From positions 38,275,315 to 38,339,314 of the forward strand of contig NW_024037069.1 in the NCBI RefSeq assembly GCF_015706575.1: 64,000 bases of DNA, read 5' to 3'. The translations under genes and the position numbers were made by a program. The notes under the pieces are model-generated. The model had not been told where the DNA came from and did no database searches. It worked only from the letters and a program-made list of their open reading frames with translations. Source of the DNA: Patiria miniata (taxonomy: Eukaryota; Echinodermata; Asteroidea; Valvatida; Asterinidae). Shown piece by piece: positions 23,748 to 36,500 of this stretch (position 1 is the first letter of the stretch; each line of letters begins with the position of its first letter).

Positions 23748-24681
23748 AAAGCTTAAACATTTGCAAATTGCAGCGCGCGGTACCGGGTGGCCGCGGGGCG
23801 GGTTCGCCGTGGCCTTGATGTAGGGTCGGACGTATGTTTTTTTGGGGGGGGGGGGGGCTGAATTTTTGGGACTTATCGGATCTGCCATCACTCAGTATTA
23901 TTAAACTTAAAGTGAAATGAATGTGCTTGTAAAAACTGAAAGTACTAATACTGGGGCCTAGGAGAAACGGAGAAAATCTGAACTAGTTTAATACTAGTTT
24001 AAATCACGATTTTAGCACCGATTTGGGTCACCGAATGACCGATTATTATCCTGGTGTCATGGGTTTTCGTTCGGTGAACTTTAAGTTGCAGTCTTACGTT
24101 TCGAAAGATCGTCCGCCATTTACAGCGATATTGTATACGAGATGTACATCATGCACCATTTTATGTTTTCGATCCGTTCATTGAGCGGCAGTTTTTACAT
24201 TAGTATGGCGCGCAAAATGTTTTTAAAAAAATATAAAAATAATGTTTCCACACTGTCAATCACTATGGACTAACAAATAAAGTTGTTCTTTAAATAATAT
24301 ATGATTCCTCATTTTTTTCCTGTATTTTGTTCTTCTTTATTTTACTTTAAAGTGGTATACATTAATTATTTTCACATTAAATAGAATTGTTTTTACTCAA
24401 CATAATTATATACATCTGTTTATATTTATAAAACACACAGAATGCAAAGTGAATGCTTAAAAATGCGTTCATTTTTAGGGTCGTCACCTTGAAGAAAAAA
24501 ACCTGAAAAAAGAGAAAGTCATTTTTTGGTCAAAATGCTGTTGCAAATCTTGATTAAACTAGAGGAAAGGAAAATTGCTTTAGGTCACAGAAGTCATTTG
24601 AGAGTGATTAAAAAAAGCTTGAGAACTAAAGACATTTAGGGGTCATAAAGTAAACATTTACTGTTTTTTTTACCTTGGCGT

Positions 24682-24825
24682 AGTCATCAGTAGTCAAAGT
24701 AACTTTGACCTTACTTATCGCTTTTTTAACATTCGGACATGATCTGGCGACTGTCACCAGATCATGTCCGAATATTAAAAAGGCGATAAAGTAGGGTCAA
24801 AGTTACTTGGACCAAGTCATCAGTA
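24682..24825. mobile_element. 122-bp hairpin element with 11-bp direct repeats
   Basis: AGTCATCAGTA occurs at 24682-24692 and 24815-24825. Between the copies lies a near-perfect hairpin with arms containing AAGTAACTTTGACC and CATTCGGACATGATCTGG, and a loop of about 9 bases. The direct repeat looks like a target-site duplication of a miniature foldback element. Located in the probable first intron of MAD1L1. Confidence 0.65.
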
Positions 24826-25015
24826 AGTTTATAGTGAAAAAAATGAATTCTTTCCTGCGACAGTTTTTTTATGTCATGTGTGTAAATCATTTCACAAGAA
24901 TAATTCAGGCAGCCTGAAAAGTAGCTTTTTGTAAAATGTTGTCTCCAAATGGCAGTTATTGTAAACGAGACACCATAGATTATAACAGAAATCAAATTGG
25001 GAATCTTGCAGTGCT

Positions 25016-25237
25016 GTAACCCTAACCTTCCTCAATCCTCCAAAGTCCTCTGGGCGGTTTTGGAGGATTTTGGAGGATTGAGGCTGAATGCATTTTGAGA
25101 GGCAGGGCTGTTGGAGGATTTTGAAGGATTGAGGCTGTGGGTATCCTTCATTTGAATATACTGTAAGTGCCAATTTTTGAGCATTTTGGAGGATTAAGGA
25201 TGGTTCCTAGCAAAAAGGGCCTTGGGGTCAGGGTTAA
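25016..25237. mobile_element. CCCTAACC-end TTAA MITE, copy D
   Basis: The left end GTAACCCTAACC has lost one T of TTAA; the right end is GGTCAGGGTTAA. The interior has GGAGGATTTTGGAGGATTGA and the GGTATCCTTCATTTGAA spacer of the copy A subfamily. It ends 139 bases before the MAD1L1 start codon. Confidence 0.65.
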
Positions 25238-25376
25238 AGTTTACCTAAAAAAATGGTTGCATCGTATTATTTACAAAAATATTACAAGTAGTGGTGAAAG
25301 TCATTGTGGAACTCTGAAGTCATAGTATTCACTGTAAACATTACTGCTCTGTGTTTTTAACAGTTTTTAAGTCGCC

Positions 25377-28300
25377 ATGGATAGTCCCGACGACAACACC
25401 ACAGTGTTCCGAATGATGGGGGAGTTTAAGAACTACATTGCCAAAGATATAGGTAAGGTTAAAGGGAATATACAACATTTGCAAACATCGAAAAATAAAA
25501 CTACCAAGTTTTTACGAAATACCTTACTAGGATGTTGGTAAATGACAGTCTAAAGCATCCTGTAAAATAATGGCACCTGGTGTGAAGTCATTTTCAAGAA
25601 AATGGTATTTTTGTATACATTTCCAACGGTGGTCGGCCGACCACCGGGTGCAGGCCAGCTAGAGTGGTTCCCTTTACCTTACAATTTTCCGGCATCTATA
25701 AATTGATCCATTTTATCTTTAGTGGAGTCAAGGAACCAGACTACTTGAACATTTTGTGTTTTTCTTGGTTTTTCCAGCATTTTCGAACACAAAACTTCAA
25801 ACATGTCAGTTAAAACAATATTTGATCTATAATACTAACCCCTCAAATAGTTCATTTCTGAAAATTACAGCAAAAGCCAATGATGTACATTCCCTTTAAA
25901 CACTGCTGGGTAATTCCAGCATTATGGAAAAAAAATGCAGTGTCTGTGACAGAGCCAATTAACCATGATATCTAATTAATGATTCAGAGAAATGATCCCA
26001 AACTCCTAGTCTGTAATCTCCTTGACCATTACTAGATGACGGATGTACAAGATTTGAAAAATGTTATTCTCAGATTTATTCACTAAGCTCTTAAAATACA
26101 AAAAAAAGTCGATTTGTAATGTCCATGACGCTGCTTTTCCTTGCACTTAGGTTTCAATTTGGGGTAATCGAATGACAACTCACAATTGTAAAAATTGTAA
26201 AAAGAATCACAAGAATTCTCTATTGGTAACGAGCGATAATTTGTGTTTTGCAGAGAGGCACAAGAAGGACCAACAGAGTCGTGAGCGGGAGGGGGCGTTG
26301 CTGTCCGCCCAGAGTCGCATCGCCAAACTGGAGGCGGAGATGGATGGCCTGAAAGCCACCCACAAGCGCTCCAGGATGGAGTTTGAGAGAGACGTGGAAA
26401 AAGAACGAAACAATCGAGAGGTTCGGATTTTTTTTAGTGATTTGTGACCATCAAACCACAGCAATGTGGTTCTTGGGTTTTGGTGTAGTACAGCTACAAT
26501 ATATTGTCTAATTTACTGGTGTCCATTGTGCGCATCTGTTTAGTGAACCCTTTTAACCCTTACCATCCCAAATCCTCCAAAATCCTTTTTGCAAATTGGA
26601 GGAATTTGCAGGATTGAGGTTAATAATATCGGAGTCTTATATAGCGCACTTATCTACCAACTATTAGGTACTCAAGGCGCTGGAGATATGTCTATTATTA
26701 AAGAAAGGTAAATAAAGTTTATGAGAAATGTGAGACCCATTAAGCAGCACCTTATAAGGGTTTACAAGGTGCTGCGGCACATATTGCAGCCACTGCCAGA
26801 AACACCGGGGCAAACCCCTTCTCTTAACAATAAGTGTTACTGGGTTCTTTAACGTGCACACAACACCCAGGACCTACGGCTTTACTTCCCATCCGAAGGA
26901 CGAAGTAATAATGGTAAAGTGCCTTGCTCAAGAGCACAAGCACCATGTTCCCACGGTCAGGATTTGAATCCATGTACCACGGCACACGAGTCGAACACCG
27001 TAACCATTGGACCACAGCACCCCACAGGTTACATGGCAAAAGTGTGTTGCTGATTTTGGAGGACGCACTGTGTCAAGGTCTTGGGCCGGACCGTGTGTTG
27101 TTTATGCTCAGCCGTGCATAAATTTAGTCCTTGATTATACTTGACATCCCCCGCACTGCTCCAGGATGTCACTGCCTCTGCCTCAGCCTATTGACTGTCA
27201 TAGCTGGAGGATTTTGCAGGATTGAGGCAGCGGTCACCCCTCCATGGACCATATTGAAGAAATAACGGAGGAATTTGCAGGATTGAGGCTATATGCTATT
27301 CTTCCATGACGCCAAATGGAGGCTTTTGCAGGATTGAGGCTACATCCTAGCAAAAAGGCCTAGGGAGTTAGGGTTATTAATATTTTTAAAATCTTCATTT
27401 AAATGTCGAGTTTGTCTTTCTCTGTTTGTGATAAAAATTCTCTGGATGCATCTTTTCCTCAGACCATCTGATTTCCTTATATTTTTTTTTTACATCTCCT
27501 GTATCTATAAAAATTGGAAAACACTGCAGAGTCTTGTAAATCCTGGAATATTCTCTTTTTGTTGTTGTGAACTCCCATTTGCATGCCTGAATTCAAAATT
27601 TCACTGTCTGTCTCAGGAAGAGTTGTCCAAGGTGGGAGAGCTGAAGAGACAGCTGGAGTTTGCCGTCAAGCAGGAGCAACGATCCCGCAAGGAGCTTGAC
27701 GAGACGCGGCGAGCCAAGATGGACATGAAGGCCAACTACGAGGCTGGCATCCAGGACCTGAGACAGCAGAAACTCAAACTGGAGACCACTCTGCAAGATG
27801 TAAGTGTCTTGCCCGCACTTTCCACCTCTAAGAACAAAGTTTGAATCCCATCAAGGAGCCAAACCTTTCAGAAATAGTGTTTAGAATTTGGGAGATTCAC
27901 GGCCCAGGCGAGTCAGGTTGGCATTTTGACCCCCCGGCCCCCGCTTTCCTCTTCTATGACTTGAATTTGAATCCCACCCAATTATTCAAACCTTTCAGAT
28001 CCAGATATATAATTCATTAACCCTAACCCTCCTCAATTTTCCAAAATTCTCCTGCCGCTTTTGGATGATTTTAAAGGATTGAGGATGAATGGCAAAGATG
28101 TTTCGTTTTTTTTGTGGAGGATGCATTACGTCAAGCCAGTAGGCCATATCCTGCATTGGTTATGTTCAGCCATGCATAAATCAGCCCTGTGTTTTTCTCG
28201 TATTTCATCCGCACTGCTTCTTAACGTCATTCACACTGCCTCAAACCATAGCAGTAATTGACAGAGGATTTCGGAGGATTGAGGCAGTGGTCACCCTCCA

Positions 28301-30535
28301 CAGACTAACTTCAAGAAATAACGTATGATTTTGGAGGATTGAGGCTGAGTCCAATTTTTTTTTTGGCAATTGGAGGATTTTGCAGGATTGAGGTTGCATC
28401 CTAGCCAGAGGGTCTAGGGGGTTAGGGTTAAGTCGCATTATTCGGAAGCTTTCCACTTGCGCGACCCAGGTTCCATTCACACCCAGGCCAAATAGATTTG
28501 TTTGTTTTTCAGTCCCTGCCATTGGTCTGTTTGCTAGATTACTTTAGTCTGTGCCAAAGTCTAACGCTGCCCAAAAACTTCCCCGGGATTAAAGGTTTTA
28601 AGGAATTCATTCCATGTTTCCTTTTCTTTTTACAGCTTCAGATGTCAAGTCGCTCGCATATTTCAAGATTGACCAATGAAATAACAAAGTGAGTACAAAA
28701 TTCCATGATCAATTATTATGTAACTTTATCGCTCCTTGACATGCACCCCCCCCCCCCCCAAAAAAAGAAGGCTTTTCTGAGTGAAGAACTTGTATCTTAA
28801 AAGATGTTTGTCTTCCTTTTGGGAAATCTAGGAAGAATGCGGACATCAAGCTGTTGCAGACGGATGTTGAGGAAGCGAAGACTCGACTACAGCATCAAAT
28901 GAGGTAAGAACAATTTAATTCCAGTCTGAACTATTGGCAAGCATGTTTTTGTGGGGTTTTTTTGGGGGGGGGGGGGGAGGGGGAGATGAATATATTTTTT
29001 GAAAGTAACCCTTTTTTGAAAAGTATAAACTGGGGTGGGGTTTGGAGCTTCATAGAATTTGGTTGCTTTCCTCCAGTAGAGAAATTTGCTTTGAAAACTG
29101 CAGTATATAATGCCATTAATTTTTTTGTCATTGTTTCTTACAGACGGGGGATTGACGCGTCTAGTAATCTGAGAGCAATGGAGGAATATCGCATGGAACT
29201 CATGAACGCACAACAAAAAGTCAAGGTAAGGTGAACATGTGAAAAAGAAGTCATTAAAAGATCCGTGTGCAGTTTTGAACCTCTGCATATTACTCATATG
29301 CAACAGTTCTGTTAAGGTTGTTGTCTTTAGTGAGTTTTTTGGCATGGTTCCTGGGAAATTGACAGAATTTTCAAATACAGCACAAGTCGAAACACTAATC
29401 AGATTTTGTGTATCGGGATTAAGAGTGACAATGGAACAAGTTTGTCATAATTCATTTGAACAGCTTGTCACTTGACTTGTTATAAGACTGGACGACTGTT
29501 GATTTACATGAAATCAGGGTTCCCACATTCATGGAAAAGGTTGAAAATCTGGATAATCTTAGATTTTTAAGCTATCATGGAAAAGCATGGAAACTTCAAG
29601 GAATTTTATTTCACAAGGAGTCATGGAAAGTTGATTTTCCAAGAAAAAAAATCATGAAATTGTCATCCTGCACAACCTATACATGATGATGTGTAACATT
29701 AACCCTAACCGAACTCAACCCATCAAAGTTCAACAGCAGGTTTTGTTTGAATCTGTTGGGATAGGTACAGTACCCCTAAACTGATGGTCTTTTATGCTGG
29801 GGTTGGCATACCTCCAGAAACTAAGTTCAACAGTGTGCGTGCACAATTTCCCATGTGGGTGTTGGAATTTGCCAGAATGGGTATGGTTCCTAGTAAATCA
29901 GGCTGGGGAGTTAGGGTTAATACCGCAGTCTTCCAGATTATATTCCAGTTTACTATGCTTCCTTCCGAGTAACATCGCGGAACCATGTTACTCCTCTACA
30001 TTATCAGTTACATTGGTTGCCTATACAATCTCGCATACACTTTAAAATCCTTCTGTTGACCTTCAAGGCTCTTCATGATCTTTCTCGGCCAGATACATTA
30101 TAGATATGTTGAAAGTTAAGGTCCATTCCAAGTATTCCCTGCGATCCAATGGGCGGTTGCTTGTAGATTATCCATCTGGGAGAATGCAAAAGACTATGGG
30201 GGATCGTGCATTTGCACAAGCCGCTCCCAGCTTATGGAACCAGCTACCGCCTGAAATTCAGTCTGTTCAGTCTCTAACAGTTTTTAAGACTAAGCTTAAG
30301 ACTTTTCTTTTTACAAAGGCATTCGTATAAGGTTTTACTATTATCTATTTTAAATGTAGGTCTTGTTTTTATAATTTTAAGTTTCATTGCTATGACAGTG
30401 TTTTCTAAAATATCTAGTGTTTTTTTACATTTAAGATTAATGTTTAATTCGAATTTGTATTTTTAATATCTTAGCTAAACAAATGTTGTAATGCGCATTT
30501 GAACATTTCATGGTATATGCGCATAATAAATGCAA

Positions 30536-30568
<33 letters not shown>

Positions 30569-33500
30569 GCATACATGCTCTTTATAATTATTTTGTGCAT
30601 GTGCAAAGCACCATTGTGATGCTTTTGTGGTATTCGGGGGGGGGGGGGGGGGAGGGGTCTTGTGTTCAACTGGAAGGCTGAAAGGGAGTGGCGTCCTTTG
30701 CCTTGTGATGGCTGGCCTGTAAATTGTAAACAGGCTCTTGAGATGTCAAAACATTGTACGAATTGGTCATAAAAAACATATTTTGTCCTGGAAAATTAAT
30801 GGAAAAGTTGTTGAATTTAATTTGAATATATTTCTGTTGGAAACCATATAAAATTGACCAGAGGATGTGACAGCAATTCAAGACATTTCCAGATTTCCTT
30901 AACTTGGAAAAGTTCCAAATGATGAAAAATGGGGTATTCCCCACTCGGGTATTTACCGATAAACTCTAGATTGTTAAGTGTCCAGACAAGAGATGGTGAA
31001 TGATTTATGACACATCAAATACAAGGTTTATAGCATGTCTAAAGTAGTTGAGTGCAACAACAGGTTGCTTGAATCTTGCTTAAAGCAATTTCAATTTGTT
31101 CAGTCCCAAAAAGGATTACAATCTTTGTCAGTTTCAACAGTCTTGTGTCATTTCTGGGACAGGAACTAGAACACAAAGTCAGGGAGCAGGAGGACGCGGC
31201 TACCGTAGCCAAAGCCGTACAGAACGATGCGACCAGGCTTGTGGATCTGGAGAGGGAGAATAAACAACTACAGGATCAGATCACATATTACAGGTCGGTT
31301 GATGGCAAATCCTTGGGTTGGTCTCCGTACAGAAACAGTAGATTATGATCTTTTGGCATAGACTTATCCAAGTCTCGAGGGGAGTGTGTGGCCTATTGGT
31401 TAGGGTTCGTGACTCATGATCAGAGGGTCCGGGGTTCGAATCCAGCCGCTGGTCATATATTGTGTCCTTGGGCAAGGCACTTCACCCCCACTTGCCCCTC
31501 TCCACCCAGGAGTATAAATGGGTACCGGCATTAGCTGGGGAGTAACCTGCGATGGACTAGCATCCCATCCAGGGGGAGTAGAAATATTCTCAGTCGTTTC
31601 ATGCTACTGAAACCGGAGATAAACACCGGCCTGATGAGCCACATTGGCTCGGGACAGACTTTACTACTTACTTTATCCAATGGCCAGGCTTAGGAGCAAT
31701 TTGTACGGTGGAACTACGCTCATGCAAAGGTGGTGCATGTGAACTCGGTGCTTCTTCGGTCAATAGGGTGTTCAAAATCACAGGTGCAACTGTAATAAAG
31801 AACAAATGCAGCGTACCTATTGCAGTGTGACATTGGGGAGATGCATGTAATGTTGCCAAAAAGTACAAAGTCGGCTGTCTAACATTTAAAAGTCTGGTTG
31901 ACTTGAATAAAGAATTTAACATAAGCTTACCCAAACTATGGAGTGCACTCGCTTGAATTAAAGAAACTGTCGTGCATTTCAAAGGGTTTTACTTCGTTTC
32001 ATTTAAAATGCTAACCTTTGTTTATCCATTGGCCAGGGAAGTAAACGAGAACAACGCCCTCTTGAAGGAGAAGGCTTCTGGTCTGGAATCCAAGCTGGAA
32101 CGTACCGAGCAGAGGCTGACAGAAATGGCACAGCTGCAGGTGGAAAATGAGGTACCTGGAGAGGGTGGAGCCAATGCAAATAGCTCATTTGAATATATTC
32201 AAATTCCCTTCAAATCAAATAGTGATGTTTACAGTTGCTGAAAAAAAGGAATTTTGCAGTTGCAATTACGCATGCATCTGCACGTTATTACCATCATAGT
32301 ATTAATTATTGTCACTATTTGTGAGTAGCAAACAATGATTTAAATACCTTTTTTGAATGAATTCCCAGGACATTAATGTTGGCTTTTCTCCCACTTTTTC
32401 AGGATTTGCGAATCAAGCTGACAAGATGGGAAAGCATGGACACAGATGCTAGTAACAGACCAAGGTGGGTGAATAATCCCAAATTCAGGAAAATGAGTAA
32501 GGCCAAAAAAGAAAAGTCTCCGGTTTCTGGTATGGAGCTTGCCCAAAAAGTGGTGCGGCGACGCGGCTTTTAATTTTTTTTTACCTGATTTTTTTGCTTC
32601 AAATGTCGGCTGATGACTGCAAATGGTGCCCGACTAAACTTAGTGCAAATATATGGGAGTCCAGAGAGGCCACATCAAGCTTATTCTCGACCATAACCCA
32701 ATCTAAAAACACGTTAAAATTGTGCAGCAGCAGGATTCCAGTCAAACCAGTGAGTTTGGCGGTTTTGAGACATCATCTTTCATTGAAATTTTTTTTTTCA
32801 TTTTGCCGACGCGCATGGCTACAGCGACGCGCGCGCATACCAGAAACCGGAGACTTTTTTTTTTTGGCCTAATGTGATGAAAACAGTTTATCGAGGAATA
32901 TTGCACTAAAATCAGTCTATTTCATTAACAGTCGTCAAATTTGTAATGTCCTTGACCAAAAAATGACTGTCATGTGCTAGACTGCTAGTATTAATTTATG
33001 GAAAAATCTTGCAAGTGTTATTTTTTTTGCTGTGAAATCTACCACAGTTTTTCTAGAATGGTTGATGAATTTTGTTGCTGATAAAAAAAATCACATATAT
33101 TTGTATGAGTAGTTGAAAGATAAAAAAGTATAAAAAGTCAAAAAAGTATGAGTGTAAAAAAAAATATGAGTGGCAAAAGTGTGGTTTAACCTTTATGTTT
33201 AAAAGTGGTATTATATTCAGCCTTCTATTTACATGGGATCCATAGCCTAGCCCATGAAAATAAAACTAATACTAATAAAAACAATAATAGAATTGTTATT
33301 TCTTCATTAGTTCTCCATCTCAGTTGTCGGCCAAAATTGCCAATCTGCAGCAGGGCCAAGTGGCTCTCCTGGAGAAACAGGGAGTCTTCCTATCAAAGTA
33401 AGAAACCAACTTCCTCCAAGTCAGTTCAGCTTTATTGCCAGTGTAGATAATAATACCTAAATTAGTTTCCACTTGCAGAACTATACCAGCATTCAAAATA

Positions 33501-36500
33501 ATTTGAAGTTGGGTTCCAAATTCTTTGAGAACTTCAAACATGTTGACATCTAGAGGCAACCTATAAAATAGCTTAGTTCCTGCTGTGACATTAATCAATT
33601 GAAAAGGCAGTCGATTTCCTCAAACGTCTTTGCACACCTATGAGAACGTGTCTCGAACGCTGAATTCAGGGCTGATTCAAAACATGATTCAGCAACTTTT
33701 GATTTGAAATCGAGATCCTAGAATGTTGTTTTTCTCGAAATGTACAGCTGAAGCTGAGCTGAAACTTCATCAGGTTTGTTGTTCAGCACCCTTCTTTAGA
33801 TTTTGAGCACTTTTGTTGCTTCAAACGAACAAAATGCACAAATTACAAATGATGGACTATACCTTTAATGCCTGAAGTAGATTGGAATTTCAAAGTAATT
33901 CTTTATTCAATTTATTTGAATAATTTGCATTCCATGCTCCCAGCTCTCATTCCTTTGAGCAAGCCTACAATGTCTCCCAAGACAAGATAGCCTCCACCAT
34001 GCAGGAGTTACTCAAGCTTCGAGAGGATAAGAAGCAACAGGAGGACCTGGTCAAACGGCTGCAGAGGAGACTACTCCTGCTCACAAAGGTTGTGTTCAAT
34101 ATCTCACTGCATTAATTTGAAATGGTAAACAACAGTTGCATTAAACAAGACTACCTGGTGAAACGGCTGCAGAGGAAACTACTCCTGCTTACAAAGGTTG
34201 TGTTCAATATCTCACTGCATTAATTTGAAATGGTAAACAACAGTTGCATTAAATAAGACTACCTGGAATCCCCTTTCAGGCATTACCTGCTTCTGATGCA
34301 AATATGACATGGCAAACTTCACCTTCCACCTAGTTGGCCTTGGTTAGAATCCCACCAAGGACTGCATGTGGATTGATTTTGGAGTACCCGCTTGATACCG
34401 AGGATTCCCAAGAACATCATTGCAGGGATTTCCTCTCTGCCTGACGACAGAACATTTCTTCATCATCACCATAATCATCTCTCTCTCTCTCTCTAGATAT
34501 CTTTAGACTTCTCAGCTACAATAATGCCTTTGTACTTAAGTCTTGGTTTCATTTCCATAAAGAATTAGAATAAATAGCATCAACATAGGCATTGTAAATG
34601 CATGTCCTGCTTGGCTAATCGCGATGGCTCTATAAAAAGGGGTCAGATGTTCATTTGGTATGTTAGGGACATTCATGAGACTCTTGGTCCTTGATAAATG
34701 TGTGATTAAGGCACTTACTTTACACAAAGTGGGGAAAGCTATATTGCAGAAGGCAAATGTTAAAATTTGATAAAGATAGCGATGTGCTGAAATGAACCAT
34801 CATTTACAAGTGGTTCTATGTTTCTTAAGGTTTTCACAGAATTTAAGTGGTCTTACTATTTTTTTCTATTATTCTCAACCTTTTCAACTTGAACTGACAC
34901 CTTGCAGCTCATTTGCAAAGAGCAGGTTACACATAATCAAAATGAACTGAATATGACAAAAAATGCTTGATAGATATTTGAATTTGCACTGGTTGTTATT
35001 TTTTTTAGGAGAGAGACGGGATGCGACAGATCCTGAATTCCTACGACAGCGAGGTGACCAGCATGGGATATGAACCGCAATGCAACGCTCGCCTGAAACA
35101 AGCTGAGTCCAACCTGCAGACCTGCCACCGACAGATCGAGATTCTTGAGGTAAATGACAACATTTTTAACTATTATAAGATGGAATTTTGCGTCGGGGTG
35201 ATATAAATCAAATTAGGTTTTGCCCTTCACCAACGTTTTTAAACACTGTATACTCAGTGTGTTACCTTCCGAGTGAAAGTTGGAAAAAATCACTCGGGTG
35301 GGACTTGAACCCACGACCTCCTGCTTTCTAGTGCAGTGTTTAAAAACGTTGGTGAAGGGCAAAACCTAATTTGATTAACATTTTTAACTTCATTTTCCTT
35401 CGAAATTGTGTGGAGTCATGCTGGCGCCTTGATACTTCCGTCCACCTTTACAATTCCATTTGAAATACAACCTATGCTGATTCTAGTCTATGAAAGCGTC
35501 TCTGATATGTGTGCTGATCATGCCAACACTGCGTCTTGACCTCCAGATTCTGACCATTCAGCGGCGCCTTCTCCGTCTTGACCTGAAAATTCTGACCATT
35601 CAGGGGGTGCCTTCTCTGTCTTGACCTCCAGATTCTGACCATTCAGCGGGCCCCTTCTATCCTGCTACGGTAACCCGATGTTGTTTGATAAAAACATGGC
35701 AGCTACCGACCAATCAACAGCATTGCCCGAATTTCTGCTCCGATTGATGTCACAATTTCTTAAGTCGGCTCTGATTTGCTAGTGCGTGAGGTCGCAATAA
35801 GTTTTGCCTGCTCAGATATATGAGACGTTGAAGTGTGGCTCTGCACACAAGACGTCTGATCCTCCGTCTATGGTGATTCCAGTCCCTGCCTGATTTCATG
35901 ATTTTTTCTTCGGAATATCATTCACGTTTTTGCCCCCTTCCTTAAAAACTGAACATAATTTTATCATCTGTTCTCGTAGCTTTTCCTCAGGTTTTCAAGC
36001 TACAGTACCTTGTATGATTTGTAGGAACCATCAGTTTCAGTATCAGAAATAATGTCAAACATTCAAAGACAATATTGCTTCAGTTTTTGCACTAAACTGA
36101 AACATGCCATACTGTCACAAAGAGGTGATGTTTAATGGTTGATTGGTTCACGTCTAAAAAAAAATTCGTAATTCTTTTCTGATAACATTTCTTGATAAAC
36201 TTGCCAACTTTTTGTGTATTTTTTTTCTGCCATTTTTGCAGTATGACATCAAAGCAGCTGTGGAAGAAGCCAGCAAATCCCGACTAGAAAACAAGCAGGT
36301 AAACATTTCCTTTACCAATAAATGTACAATATTATCGTTATTAAAGTAATTTATTATTAGTATTACGGGCATGGAACTTTTTCATAAGATCTGCTGATTT
36401 CCTCGTTTTTTACTTCTCATGAAAACCATTACAAATTGAAAAAACACTGTAAAAAATTTTGTGTTTGGAGTTTTCTCGTTTTTTCTAAAATTCCCAGTTG

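Noticed and set aside
30106..30330. Independent small gene encoding a 74-residue protein
   Set aside because: It is the C-terminus of a 5'-truncated CR1/L2-like LINE with a frameshift and a (TTA)n tail.
32376..32872. Exon continuation from MAD1L1 exon 9 into 32465-32872
   Set aside because: A consensus donor ends the exon at 32464 and the open frame continues into a Harbinger-like MITE; the next real exon joins in phase at 33311.
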